This document shows, piece after piece, positions 1 through 13,039 of a stretch of 64,000 nt of DNA; the first letter of the stretch is position 1; each line of letters starts with the position of its first letter. A model generated the notes under the pieces. It saw nothing but the letters and a program-made list of their open reading frames with translations. It ran no database searches and was not told the origin of the DNA. Position numbers and translations under genes: made by a program. Location: assembly GCA_006538405.1 (NCBI GenBank), contig BJKQ01000002.1, forward strand, positions 2,976,001 through 3,040,000, in the 5' to 3' direction. This DNA is from Hansfordia pulvinata. Lineage: Eukaryota > Ascomycota > Sordariomycetes > Xylariales.

Positions 1-2239
1 GAGACATGGTCCATACGAGAGCCTCGTCAGCCACAAGCCCAAAGCACACTGTTGACGAGTCGCTGCAGCTTGCCCTCTCCAGGCCCGCCCGCGATTGACC
101 GGCTCGCAACGGCGCGAGACACGGGGCACGCGTGGCCCGGGGCGGAGACGGCTCGTTGCCTGCTTCCTGATTTGTTGTCACATAGCAGCGGCCGCGATAG
201 CGCACGGAGATTTTGAAGAATATGAGTGTGTGTATGTGTGTGTGTGTGTGTGTGTTGGGGGGGAAGGGGCCTCTGCCTTTCTAGAGGGCTAAATGACTTC
301 ATCATGGGCGCGCGCACATAGAGAGACACAAGAACGTCTATGGATACAGCTCCCCGGCCCAGCGCAGACAAAACGCCAAGGAGACGGGCCTCCCGAGACA
401 GAGAGGACCGCGCCTCGGTGAGCCCAGCTAGGCCAAGAAAGAAGAGTCAACCTCTCTGCCCGAGACATCGAATGCCATCACCCAAGCGAGAGGAGGAGGC
501 GGAGCGAAAGCAAACGCAGAGAACCTGACTCTCCGAAAGAGAGAGAGAGAGAGAGCAAGGGCCGAAACGATACAAAAGTCAGCTGAGCGGTCGCCAGGCA
601 GCTTTGCCCGTCTCCCCTCCTCGACATCGCGCACACGCAAGCGACAAAAAATCATTTGAGGCGACAGGCAAAGAAAACAAGGCCCCAGAAACAGACAACG
701 AGCCCCATTGATCAGCAATACCCAATGCCCGCCCTCACACAGAGATAGACCCTGTCCAATAGCTGCAGGACCGGCGCGCACCCCGAGGCTGAGCGCGCAC
801 CCCGAGGCTGAACGCAGACCCGTCGCGGCGTCGCGGCAGTAGTCGGATACGTGGTCAGTAGGCAAGTAGCCTGCGCCAGTTTGCCGGGCGCGGTGCGCAA
901 GAACAGCCAAGATAGAAGTTCCCCTCGAAAAAGAAAGAAAAAAAGGCGTATGAAACAGGGCCAATGGAAGACGGCACAGTCAGACAGCCAGCACGAACCG
1001 CCCCATCCAAGTTGCGGGCGCGCGATCAGGGGTCGATCAGCTGCACGCAAACAGAGCTGAAATTGCCCTTTGGGCTTCGGTGCCGGATCCCGTCTATGAT
1101 CCAGACGCCTGGGACCATCACGCAGCAGAAAGCATGATGGAAAGCCTGCTTTCCGCAGCACGAAAGCTAACATCAGCATCGCTGTGTTGTTGCGCCGGGA
1201 CGGCCACGCATTGAGTGATTTCACGGCTAGGTCTCGTAGACGTCTCTTAGTATTCAGCGTGAGTATAGTACAAGGAACAATAGTAGCAGCAGTAGTAAGA
1301 AAGGGCCGTCGCGTGTTTCTCAGGACTAATTTCCCCTCCCCATTCTGTGTCCCAGCTCAACATGCCACGTCGAGGAGGGATAGTGGGCCTACCAGCTTCC
1401 CTATCACAAATGCAGATGGATGTGTGAACACCTCCAACTGTCGAGTCCTTCCATAGCCGTTAATCTGCCGGCGAGATGTCGCCAAATTCCCGAACCAAGC
1501 AGAAGCCGTTGCTGCATCTCCTTGCCTGCCATCCAGTACATTGCCTCGCTTGGCCGCCTCGTAGTTTTATTCTTTGCCCACGTGAAAAGTAAAAGAAGAA
1601 CTCGATGACTCCCACTCCATACCTGAACAAGACTCACATGGGTGTCAAATAATGGCAAAAGCACAGAACAAAATGAAAAATCATATAAGTAGGCGGCGAA
1701 GTGAACAGTTCGGATGCGAAGCCTATTGAGTAGAAATGCCCCCCGCTTTGGCAGCTGCCAAGATGGACCATGTCGACAAGAAGACAAGGCTGATGTGATT
1801 GGCGAGCCGGAACACACGTTGAAACCGAGTGGCCCATCAGCAGCCATGCCCATTAACCGGGGTACTTCGTCGTCGTAAATGGAGGTCGACGTATCCTACT
1901 CCGTGTATAACGTAGGGCGAGCGTTCATGGCAAAAGGCGATGAGGGTATCCGCGAAGATCGAATGTGGCTGGAGGCGTCGGGTTTATCCACTACTGGTTT
2001 CAGTCTGCGGATGACAGGCGCCAAGTGGGTTCGAGGACAATGCTGGTCGAGGAAGATGTGGTATCGAGTTTAAAGGTTTTCGTGACTTCGTCCCGAGTAC
2101 GTCGATCCATGATGATGTTGCGGACGTATCGGATAGATATTAGCTTCGAGATGGCCACCTACGCGACCGTTTCGTGACGATTCGTAGACGGCGAATTATG
2201 CCGAGAAGACCCAGGCCAAGTCTAGATAGCATCCTTTGC
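1..2239. other. Intergenic, no gene recognised
   Basis: No open frame here has recognisable domains or a convincing exon structure. The stretch lies downstream of the G-beta gene. It contains a (TG)n tract near 224-254, a short (GA)n tract near 538-555 and a two-copy direct repeat of about 19 bp near 775-815 (unit beginning CCCCGAGGCTGA). Part may be the 5' region of a gene left of the window, but nothing shows this directly. Confidence 0.6.
224..254. repeat. (TG)n microsatellite
   Basis: An almost perfect run of TG dinucleotides with one interruption (TGTATG). It is intergenic and ordinary for a fungal genome. Confidence 0.9.
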
Positions 2240-3782
2240 TCAGTATGCCCAGATTTTAAGCTGTGATGGAATTAGTGTCTTTGGACGAAACAATTTCAGT
2301 AAGCCTTGGGTACATACCACTGAGTCCCAAGAACCTGTGCACAAGCTGATGCCGTCATTGCTAACACCGAGACAGCTGACACGGTTCTCGTGGCCAACCA
2401 GGGAGCCGACCTTTTCTCCTCTCGTAATGTCCCACACCTGCACCGAGTTAGCAAATCTGTTGCGGTTCTTGCAACCAATAGACACTGGCATACCTTGCAC
2501 TCGAAGTCGTCGTAGCCGGCGAAAAGAAGGCGGCCGGACACGGATGTGGCAACCGATGTGATACCGCACAGAATGGATTCGGACTACGAAAAAAGTTAGC
2601 GTCTCGTGCGTGCCATGCGGCGACCCCAGCCGGATCAGAAGAGTCTATACTTACGCCGTAAAGGTTCAGTTCCCTGTCAGCGCGGATGTCGAACAGTCTG
2701 CAAGTGGCATCGTCGGAGCCGGTAACAAAAGAGTGACCGTCGGGGAAGAATTGAATGGCGTTAATGTCGGACTCGTGGCCAGCAAAGGTCTGAACGGCCT
2801 TGCCAGCACGGATATCCCACAGCTTGGCAAAAGCATCGCAGGCGCCGGAAATGAAGGTGTTCTGGTTGGTGGGGTTCAAGCTGATGCTCATCACGTCGCC
2901 CAGATGATCGGCGAACTCCATGGTCTTGGTGCCAGTCTCGATATCCCACTTCATGCAAGTCATGTCGCCAGACGAGGTCAGGATGCTGCGGTCGTTGATG
3001 AAGCGGCAGCACGAGAGGTAGCCGGCGTGGCCGGACAGTTCGCGGGCAACGCGGGTGGGGCCGTCCCGGTTCTGGTTGAGGTTGTAAATGGAGCATATGT
3101 TGTCGAGACCACCGCAAGCTACGTAGTTACCACTCGGGGCGTAGGCGCAGGTCATGACCCAGGAAGAACGCAAGGGGATGGCGTGGACCTTGTTGGTGGT
3201 GTAGGCATCCCAGATAATCAGCTTGCCGTCCTGCGACGCCGAGACGAGATGTCTCCGGTCCGTCGACCAGTGCATGGCGTAGATCTTGGCCAAGTGGCCC
3301 TTGAGCGTCCTCTTCGTCTTCATCAACTGATTTCTCGGTATCGCTTCATGGGACTGCTGCGAGACGGAGCGGACTGGTAGCGGCGGGATTGGTCAGCGGT
3401 GCGAATTCAGGGGCCCAGGCGGCTGGTCAAAAGCGATAGTGCTGTCGCATGTGGGGACATGATGAAGCTCGATACCGAGGACTGTCAAGACAGCGACGGC
3501 GACGGCAAGGGTACGCATTCCCAATGGCACGGCGCGGACGGGTGTTTAAACATCGCACGGTCGAAGCGGCAGGTCTATGGATAGCCCACCAGAGCCAATC
3601 CAAGAAGGCGATAGCGAGAGAAAAGAAAGAAAAGGAGGCCGTAAGAACTTACGGGTGGTGTCGGCGAGCTCGTCCTTCTTGCGCTTGATGCGGTCCTTGA
3701 GGGTTTCGGCCTCGCGCCGGGCCTGCTGGATGCGCGCCTGCATGGCCTCGGGCGACACATCGCTGCCCCGTTGCGAGTCCAT
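2240..3782 (-). CDS. gnb1: Heterotrimeric G-protein beta subunit
   Basis: Five exons on the minus strand: 3782-3653, 3373-2655, 2583-2494, 2437-2318, 2260-2240. All introns are GT-AG (279, 71, 56 and 57 nt) and the junctions keep frame, giving 359 aa, the usual length of fungal G-beta. The N-terminal ~45 residues are a charged helix rich in Arg, Lys and Glu (start [15 protein letters not shown]), the coiled coil that pairs with G-gamma. Seven WD40 repeats follow, with repeat endings such as KLIIWD, KLWDIRA, RLFDIRA and, at the C-terminus, LKIWAY. By homology it forms the G-beta-gamma dimer that signals downstream of G-protein-coupled receptors and controls cAMP/MAPK pathways, mating and development. 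The start is the ATG at 3782, which reproduces the conserved N-terminus of sordariomycete orthologues. Nothing is missing or shifted. Confidence 0.97.
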
Positions 3783-6700
3783 GGCGAACGACGGCGGGTG
3801 GAGGGGCGACGTCGACGGCGACAGGTGGGAGAGGGCGAGAGGGAGGTCGTGTCGAGAAGGGAGAGGTGAGGTGAGGCTCGCGGCGGCGGCGGCGGCGTTG
3901 TCGTCGTCGTCGTCGAGGAAGGGACGGGAGGGTGAAGAAGCGTCAGGAGGACGGGGACAGCTTCACGACGAGAAGCAGAGGGAGAGAGAGAGGTGTGGGA
4001 GGTACGGGGCCGGGTACGAGGGCGCCTGCGGGTGTGATTGGGTCAGAAGAGAGCGCAGGTAACGGAAGCAGGGCAGGCGGCGGGCAGCAGTGGCAGTGAT
4101 GGTAGCGGTGGTGGTGGTGACACTCGGGGCAGTCGGCGGGTGCAGAGAAGGAGGACAGCGTTCCCAGGCAGGCCGGTTGGGGGCTGCGTACAGTACAGAG
4201 CTGGGCTTTCTCCCCCCGCGCACTGTATTAGGAGTATGAGTACGGATGTCTACGATAATACCGCGCAACTTCAAATGAGCTTCACCAGATATCAAGCGTG
4301 GCGCGGAAACCCACACTGGGCGAACAGGCTTCGTCGAGTACCTTGTACCGATTCGATATGCTGTGCGAGTACTGCACCACGGTGTAGCGGTAGCGCCCAG
4401 CGGCTGGGGAGCAGGGCAAAGGAGCCGGCGTGAGAGGGAAGAGGGCTCGGGCCACGCAGGCATCAAGAGCGTTGGGAGATGTCAGGTGCCGCAACCGGCT
4501 GGGCTACCGGTCCGGGGCCACTGGCACTGTATAGCACTGTGCACACACTCGTGATTGCCTGCTCTACCGTGCCTTGTCGGGCCAGGTCCAGAGCGGCAGC
4601 CAGTCAGTCAGGTCCCATTTCGTCGAATGGGAGATGAATTGACTCGGAAAAGTGGGGAAGCAACCTGGAGTAAAAGGTACGAGGTTGGTTTGGGTTAAAG
4701 TTAGGGGACAGTGCAGGACTGGGCGGTGGATGAGATTGGATGAGATGGCATGGACCGGGGGGTTCGTACCTCTGGGATATCGAGTACGAAGGTAGCTTAG
4801 GTACAGTCTAGCTCTGGTTGTTGTGCTGGAAAGGCTCAGTCTAGCAGGTAGTGTGAGTGTCTCGCAGTACCTTGCATTCACGACGTTCACTCCAGCCAGC
4901 GCAGCGACAGAGCTGAAGCTCCAGCTGGTTGTGGGCTGTGAGCCGGGCCGCTGGGCGGTGCACCTTATCGGGATAGCCGTGCAATGCGTATTCGTACGAC
5001 CTACATATTACCTATAGGTACTTAATAGAACGTACGAGTACCTTACCTGCAGCACTCCGCCGGAGAAGCCAAGGGAGATGAGGAAGGTACCTGGAAGTTG
5101 GAGACTTGCAGTTGGTGCAGATACTCTTTTCCCGCTTACATAATGCTAGCAACGGCGAGTACGAGTACAGCCACACAGATGGTTAGGAGGCACTTGCGGG
5201 GGGGCGGTGGTTGACGAGACCAAGAACGCCCGGGCAGCCCCAGCTCTTATTAGCCGCACCTACCACATGAGGTACCGGAGAGACGTCCCATCCATTCTTT
5301 TCTATGGAATACCTGTACCAACCATCATTCGTCAAAGGCTGATGGTTGAGTGTTTGCCATCGCCGTTGCCATCATTTATATTGGTCTCTCACATTCGCCG
5401 CCGCTGTTCAGCCGTGTGGCTCGTTGGAGGCTCGCCCCGTCGCCGCCCGCCTCTTCCCTCTCTAGATCGTCGACGGAGTGTCCGGCCCCATCAGGGCGAC
5501 CTGCTGCCTCCCAGTCGAGCCCATCCGGCCCGAACGCCCCGCCAGCCGCATGTCCCTGGCAAGAACAGAACTGTGTATTCGCCCAGCCGGGCCCGCGGGC
5601 GGGTGACAGACTCGAACACCCGTTGAGAGAGTAGGTAGGTACTCGTTTGCGTCCTCGAGCGCCACGTCACGCTGGCCCCGGGACCACCACCGGGCAGCCC
5701 AGGGCCCCCAACAAGTCGCACGGCGAGTGCGCGCATCTGCTCCTCACCGTACCTACTCCGTACACCTCATGTACGCGTATCTTATTTGCCACTGACTGAT
5801 CAGCGCTAACGATTGCCATTGCAAGATCTGTGCTTGTACCCATACTCGTACCTACGGCCACTCCGCTGGCGACACGGAGTCGGGGAGCGCTCGTTTTAAC
5901 GAACGCGTGGCCAGGCACCTCATCATATGAGTACGTGTACCTTCCCGTTAGTACCTTGAGTACTTGCATTTTTCGTTCCATCTTTTCGCTTCTCGGTGCT
6001 CTCATCATTACCAGTATGACCTGTGCCACCCCTGGACGTTAGCCGTCGTTCCTCGCCCGACACGTCTGGCCCTGGAGCTCGCGGCTGTCCACTTGGACTT
6101 GTGGGCGTTTGATGGAGACGCTGGCCCCGCGACTGGGGACGGAGCTACTCCTGACTGAGAATCCCCAGGATTGACGCCCCATCAGCCAAGCACAGCGTTC
6201 AGATACGACTGGGGCACTTGAGTGGCGACCAATGTACTCTTCTTATATGCCTTTTGAGAACGGCGACCGCGGCGAGAACAGCCACTAGCGGTACCGCTAC
6301 GTACCATGTCCAGGGGCCGCTTTCTGGCACTCAAAGCCCTCCACTTGCGAAGAACCCTGCAGATACCAAGGCGTCGATGTTGGACGACCTCGGTCGACTC
6401 ATACGAGTGGGAAGTGTTGGCACAGAGGCTCACGTAGCTCTGTGGCAGCCCACGTCTGTACGGAGCATGACGCCCTTGCGTCTTTCTACAAAGTAGGCTT
6501 CTCCGGGATACTCACACTCGTACTTTTGTACAGACCTCAAGCACAACCCAGGTGTCAGGCCAGGTCACCAGCCCTGCACGGGGCGCTTGAAGAATAAGAT
6601 GAAGCCTCTAGTGCCGATTCTCCCACGAGCACCCCCTCCAGTATTGGAACGGATCGGTCTGCAAGCCCTCGTCCTTTGGGACGGGTCCCCGCTAGCGAGC

Positions 6701-9527
6701 ACTACAAGTACGGGAACCTATGCTCGCGAAGTCGCTAGCAGATCCTACGAGAAGAGAAGAAGCCCGCACGAGTCCACGATCCTCGGGCGCGTAGGCACGA
6801 GTGCGTGCCCCGCGTGCGAGTCCTCATCTCCAGTGCCAGATATCCTGACTGCGGGCATTGTGCATGGTAAGAACAGACGACAGCCACGACAGCCTACTCC
6901 GTACCACCGTACCACCCACCACCCAACGTACCTACCTATGAGTACCTACCTACTCGTACTTGCCCCGGGAATGAGGGGCACCGCAGAACGGGGCACATTG
7001 ATGGATGTGCGGAGTCTTGGCCAACCACACCAACAGGGTACCTGAATTAGTGCGTGCAGCTTTCATCTGGGCGGCTGGTACTGGGGCCGGCCGGCCGTGG
7101 AGGCACGCACAAGCACGACCGAGCATCGGCACAAGCCTGCCCCAGTGGGATCCGCATTGGATGCCTTGCGCAGCCAAAGTCCTGCCGGATCCGTCTAGCC
7201 GCGAATGAGCTGTCTACGTGTACGAGTGCCTCGACCTACATATACCTTCGGTACTTGTTGGTCTTGGAGCCGTAGCTGGCCCTCTGGCCGTGAGCACGCG
7301 GCAATCCAGACGAGTGGAATACGAGTAATAACAGTCAATGGATGTATCTGGCTTCTGCACCTCAGACACGGATACCTACGAGTACCTGTCTCTCACTCTC
7401 GGGCACTCCAATGGAGAAGCGGGCTTCCATGGCTGCGCACGGCCGTACGAGTACACATAGCCCAGAGTGCCCAGCATGACCCCACGGCACTGTGGCAAAA
7501 CGTCGGGCTACGATGAGAAGGGGACGACCGCTGTCGAGTTGATTAACGAGTATACGGAGTGCTTTCGATTGCAGCTCCAGGGGGGAATACGGATACCGGC
7601 CGTCAAATAACCGCCGCGGGGGTTGGCATCACCAGTCTCCTAGGTACGGTCTACCAATCGGTCAGGTGAGCGAGTACGCGTACTCCTACTCGTGCTCCCG
7701 CCTACTCTAGGACGTCCGGAGCACATTGAGTAGTTACTTGAGGAATATGCAGCCCTCTGCTACAAATGTCGGATCATGGACGGCTTGATGAGGCTGTCTG
7801 TCATTATCAGATATCTTAGGTATCTTCGCATGTACCTCAAGTAATAAGGTAGGTAAGGACGGGATCTTGCCGAGTCCCTGCATGCATTCTGATGAACCTG
7901 AAGCTCATCGTTACTTACCTAAGGTACATGTAGGTACTCGTACACCGTTCATGTACCTACCAGGAACCTGCCTGCTCACCGACGAGTGCCCGAAAGCAAT
8001 TGATGAAAGTCTTTCTCGTACGACCTCGGAGGAGGAAGGCGCAACCAACTGCAATTGAAGAAAAAGGCACATTCATCGATGAGTTCCCAGTGGAACAGGG
8101 AACCCGAAACCACACCTCGCGTCCTCGTCTGCCTTCAATTCTTCAACCCGCTATACTCGAACCCGTCAACCCCCGAACCCGCCGCTCGACATAGTAGCTG
8201 AAATGTCAGCGATGGCGACGGCTGAGGGCCTCAACCTGGACCAAAACCACTTTCCGCACCGGATCAAGACCCGTGCCTCGGCCCCATGGTCTCTCCTCCA
8301 AAGGGGCCCGCTGACTGCGCAAGAACCAATACCTCGATGCCGTCGCCGCCGTCGCCGCCACCTCCTCCTCCGGAACGCGTCGGCAATCTCTCTGCTCGGT
8401 TTGCAGCACAAGTGCGCCCAGCACACAATGCTATGTGCGGGCTATACAGAGTGCGTTCGATTCTGCCTTTTCGCCGGCTCGATCAAACCACACCAGTGGA
8501 GGGCAGCAGCAATGCACCAACAAGTCAAGTCGGCCCTGGCGACAGTCCGAAAACCCAGGTACAAACCTAAGCCACGGCTTGGCCCACACCGAGTGCTCCG
8601 GGCCCGCCCCGTCCATACTCTCCGAGCCGACATGGGTGATCGTGGGTGATTGGCGAAGGTGCCCCCCCCTCCAAATGCACTGGGGGCCAAGCATCAGACC
8701 TGGTGCGTCTGCGCACGGGCTCGCTTCGTCCAGATGAGAGGCGTTCGTTGGTGGCTGGGAGACACGGCCGGTCGTGGCGTGGCCAAGCTTTCGATGAGCA
8801 GGCAGTGGCTTGCAACCAGTGCCACAACGGCCAATGGCGGACCTCATGCCGTTTTCATACTCACCCTCTTGTTGCACTGCACCCGCCACTTCGGCTACGA
8901 GCACTCTTTACGCAGCATCTCCATCTTCTCTCACGGTCCCAACTCCCCGCCTCCATGCCCCAGGTCAAGCCCTCGACGCGACGCTGACCCTCCTCCACTG
9001 CATTGCCAGGGCCCGTCAACTGGCCAGGCACGCCTCTGTACTGAAGTTTTGCGCGGCATCAAGACAGCATGAGCCAGTAATCGGGCAGGCCTAGAGATGT
9101 ATCGAGAGAGCGAAGTCATCTCCAGCAATCGGCGACCTCCGGCGGCGGGGACGCGAGCCGTACGGTGGTGCACGGCAAGGCCAGCGACACGGTGGTTATT
9201 CCGCAGTCATACCCGTACGTGCGCAGGCACTGCAGACACCCCACCGGTCGCCACCCTAGTTGTCTGAAATTGGCCGGCCTCCCGAATGAAATTTGCATTT
9301 CGCTTCGGCCCTTGATCCTCGTTGGAACCAGGGTGGCAATTAGGGGTTTCCTCCGCACTCGTACCGGCCACTGCACGTCCATTTCTAAGGTGCATCCGCA
9401 TCTTGTCATTGATGGTACGCCAATGAAAGTATGCTCCGCCAACCCGCACGAGTGCGCGGCCGAACTGGCATGCCGCACGAGTACACATCTTGGAGCACGC
9501 GGAAGCAACGCGCCAGGAAGGCTGCAT

Positions 9528-9555
9528 CACCACCACCACCACCACCACCACCACT
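9528..9555. repeat. (CAC)n microsatellite
   Basis: A run of CAC triplets. In one frame it would encode a terminal His10, but the open frame ahead of it (from 9165) has no recognisable features, so this is treated as a simple repeat. Confidence 0.85.
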
Positions 9556-11628
9556 GAAAGAAGTTTTGCCACCACAATGCGCCGGGCAGCAACTGTGCAG
9601 AACAATTATACCCGGGGAGGCAAACGGTCAAGTAACACTGCTCAGGTCAGACTGGTCTTGGAGTGCTTGTGGTTTCGAACTGCAAATCGCACTTCACTCA
9701 AGTCAAGCCAGCCAGCCGTCCTTAGTGGATGGAGAACTCCCGTCGCCAGGGTTTTCCTTCGACCTATACATCCACACACACACACTGGCGGCCCATGGGC
9801 AACATAGGCATGCAAGGCAGTGTTGTCTTATGTTGCTGAAGGCTGTTGCTCCCTGCCAGTTCCAATCAGTGTCATCGGCTTGCGGCGACAACAACTCAGA
9901 CCTTGCCATGAAGCAGATGTGTCTCACCGCGGGGCGGCTAGATACTCTTTCCAGGCGTGCTTCCGAGACCAATCGGGGCTGCCAGCTTCTCTGGAACAGC
10001 GGCCGAAAACGATCTTTTCCCTGGCAATGCTACGAGTGCATGTGTTTGGCCTGGTGAGATTCGCGATATTAGCATGGGTTTTGGGGGGGCGCCCAGGCCG
10101 CGTCGAGTAGCTCTCAGTGCGACTTCATCAACGCAGAGGCTCACGTCGCGATTCCATTGAGATTGACAGCCCGAATCGAGTCCCCCGCCGCCGCCGACCA
10201 AGCTGTCATTAAAGCTGCCATGAAGAGGACGTGTCTTGAATCATGAATTCCAGACAACCCAAGACAGCAAGCCGGGCCGTCGGTTTGTGGGGCATTCCAA
10301 GTCGTGGGATCTTCACCCACAATGCGACGGACAGAGTAAGGGCCTTGACCGAAGATGCATGGGGATCTCTGGCAGGGCCCAGTTGGTGTGCTGGAGCCCA
10401 CCCGGCGACCTTGGGATCCCAGGCACCCTGCGATACGGAGGCGGGCGGGCTCTCGGCCTGTGACACAACAGCAGAAGCGCCGTGCCCGGAATATTGTGCG
10501 GTTCGATGTCTGCGCTGCTTGAGAGCAATTGGCCATCATCTGGACTCATTGCGCTGGCTGAGTGCTATGCTTCAGGCAGGCAGGGCCAGCATCGGGACCG
10601 TATATCCGAGTTGCATCCCAGGATCCCGGTCCGCCGCGCATCTGCTCAGACTGAGTCTCTCCCGCGCCGGGATATCGTGTGGGCTAACCTCTAGTTAGCC
10701 ATTACGAGTGGCACCAACCCCCACAAGCAGCATGGAGAAGGGCTAGGGCGGCGTAGGCGGGCATTTACAAGCAATAGCTGCTTTCACCATTTGGTCTAGG
10801 GTTAGTTGGCCGGCGTCGCTCGTCCTCAGTTCGGTGACAGACGCAACACACCCGTCACGAAACGAAGAAGCCGGCCTTTGAACGTGACGTGACGTCTCGC
10901 TCGAGACCGAGAGAGTGCCTCGATGCTGCCTACCGCCATACTAGCCGCGGGATCTGACGACCGGGTCAACTTGGCCGAGTCACTCGCCCCTCCACGAACC
11001 CTGACAGCTCCCGGGCAAGACAATGCCGTCAGACGTCAGGCTAGACTGGAATGCAGACGGCGGGCCTTGCGTCAACAGGCGCCCCCCGGGCCTGGGGAGT
11101 CGAGGCTTCGAGTGATGAGTAGCATCGCTCTTGCGGACGACGGCAAGCGGCAGATCCCACGACCTCGCTTGCCGGCGTTGCATGCATTCATAGCAGCAGA
11201 TCCGCAGTTGCAGCCGGCTCCACCGCGGCTGGGACGGGAGGGGGGCGAAGCCAAACAATCCGAGGGGATTCACCTACTCTACAATGACAAGACGACTGTG
11301 AGTTGTCCATGCTCGCAGTCGCTGAGCCTCGGGGGTTGCGGCTTAGGTTCGAGACTCAAGCAGAGCGAAGGGGCCCGTTGCTTGCGGATTTGCGCCCGAC
11401 ATGAGCGCCGGTCCGCTGCTATGGGGCCGTCACCCCGGCTCTCGAGCTTCTAGAAACTCGTCGGCTCATGTGCTTCCTTCGTGTCGGAGGGCGGGGCTGC
11501 ATGCGTCGGATCGCCTCCAGGGCCTGCCTGCGTGCGTGCCCGTGGGCTACGAGTACCATCGACGACCATGGTGTGACTGCCCCTACTACCGCGATCCTCA
11601 CCATAGAGGCTTCATCTGACCGGCCCCG

Positions 11629-11642
11629 CCCCCCCCCCCCCC
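11629..11642. repeat. C14 homopolymer
   Basis: An uninterrupted run of 14 C in intergenic DNA. It is the longest C run I noticed in the window and a likely site of length error. Confidence 0.85.
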
Positions 11643-13039
11643 TTCCGCCTCTCCCTTTCCAGATGCGGGCTCGGATGGCTCGCCTGTCGGGGATGCCTAC
11701 AGCGCGCCGTTGCTAACTCATGCCGCTTCGTTCACAAATATAGCCAACAAGAACGTGCAGGCAGCCACGGTGAGAGGTCAGGCAGCCCAAGAGCCCCGGC
11801 CGCTCGGGCCTCTTTTTTTTTGTTCCCCCCTCGCCTCGCCTTGCCGTCCTCGACCCTCGGGCCTGGAAAGGAGATATGCCACCTGCGCTTGTAGAGGCGG
11901 GAAAGGGGGGGCGCAACGCTCGCACGTAAGGTCCGATCTCCCTGCTCCTCGCCCCGGAGCCGGGAAGGGGGGGCGTCGTGTGCTTTTTATATTCGGCAGC
12001 AAACCTGGTGCTACGAGCAAACGTCGTCGCTGGCCTGCTTGGCGCTCTACCCATCTCGCCCGGATCCGAGACTCGACGGGCCAGACTTGATACCTATCGT
12101 CGCCCCCGTCGTCTCTCCTAGGGCCCCTCGCGTGGGTGTCTGGGGACTCTCTCTGTCCCCCCACGAGCCACCCTTCAATGCGCCCCGTCCATCCACCTCA
12201 AAAGGGAGAAAAAAAGAAAAGAATTAAGCATATCGCCCCGCATGCAGGTAGGGCGCTTTTCCCCCGGGTCAAAGCCCTCCTGCCCAGCCGCGCGGGGTGC
12301 ATGCAGGACCTCTCGGTCTCCTCTTGGCCATGAGTCCCTGCTGTTAGAGCAGGTAGAGCGGGCGTTGCGTCGTTCGAGGCTGGGAGGGAGGGAAGGTCCC
12401 AGTCGGAGAACCTCTCGGCGGGGCTCGCATTCACGCCGCCGAGGTCTTGCGGACATTCTTTGAGGGTGGTCGTCGAGGGCCAGAGCTGGTGGGAGGGAGC
12501 TCGCGCGGCATCCCGGGTCCAGAGCAGGGCCGGCGCTCGGCGGATCTTGGCTACGGGAGCAAGCACAATTTCGGCTCTGCTCTTTTGCGCCCGGACATGT
12601 GTGGCTCACTGCATCAGAGCACGGTCTGGCTCTTGCTCTGCTCGATGACCCAAAACCAGTGGGCGCCGAGGAGGCCTCAAGCCGTCTTCGACGAGGCTCT
12701 CGAGCTGTAGACCTGACAAGCCTTGATGCGTTGTCTCACTTCCGCCTGAGACCGAGTGAGCGTTCACGATCTCCCTTTCCCGTTGCCTTCTAATTGTTCT
12801 TTCGTTCTTCATTTGTCTATTCATTGATCTGTGGAAATCTCTCATCTAAAGTCTATCATCTATCCCGCGGGCATTCAAAACACTACTTGTGACCATTCAC
12901 TCTTACACTCCGTAAAGCCGTTTTCGTTTACAGAGAATAGGTCCCCCCCTCCCCCTCTTTCCTTGCCCTGCTCACATACAAAGAGCGGGGGTTGGGGAGG
13001 GTTCGTGGCTCGGCTCGGCTCGACTCGGGCCGCTCTGGC

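Larger units (their letters stand above)
3783..13039. other. Gene-poor intergenic region (9.3 kb)
   Basis: No frame over this stretch shows a domain, a signal peptide with a plausible mature chain, or a coherent set of spliced exons. The first few hundred bases are the 5' region of the G-beta gene and hold GGC/GTC triplet runs near 3877-3925. From about 4.9 to 8.0 kb the DNA is full of TACGAGTA/TACTCGTA and GGTACCT/TAGGTA-like words. Other simple features are a (CAC)n run near 9528-9555, a run of 14 C at 11629-11642, and a CT-rich plus-strand leader-like stretch at about 12740-12860. There are no tRNA-like B-boxes with pairing stems and no terminal inverted repeats that I could find by eye. 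Confidence 0.6.

Noticed and set aside
9165..9557. 130-codon frame ending in ten His codons
   Set aside because: The His run is a CAC microsatellite; the rest has no coding character.
11870..11990. GGGGGGG-rich stretches as quadruplex or telomere-like DNA
   Set aside because: Runs are irregular and do not form the fungal telomere repeat TTAGGG.
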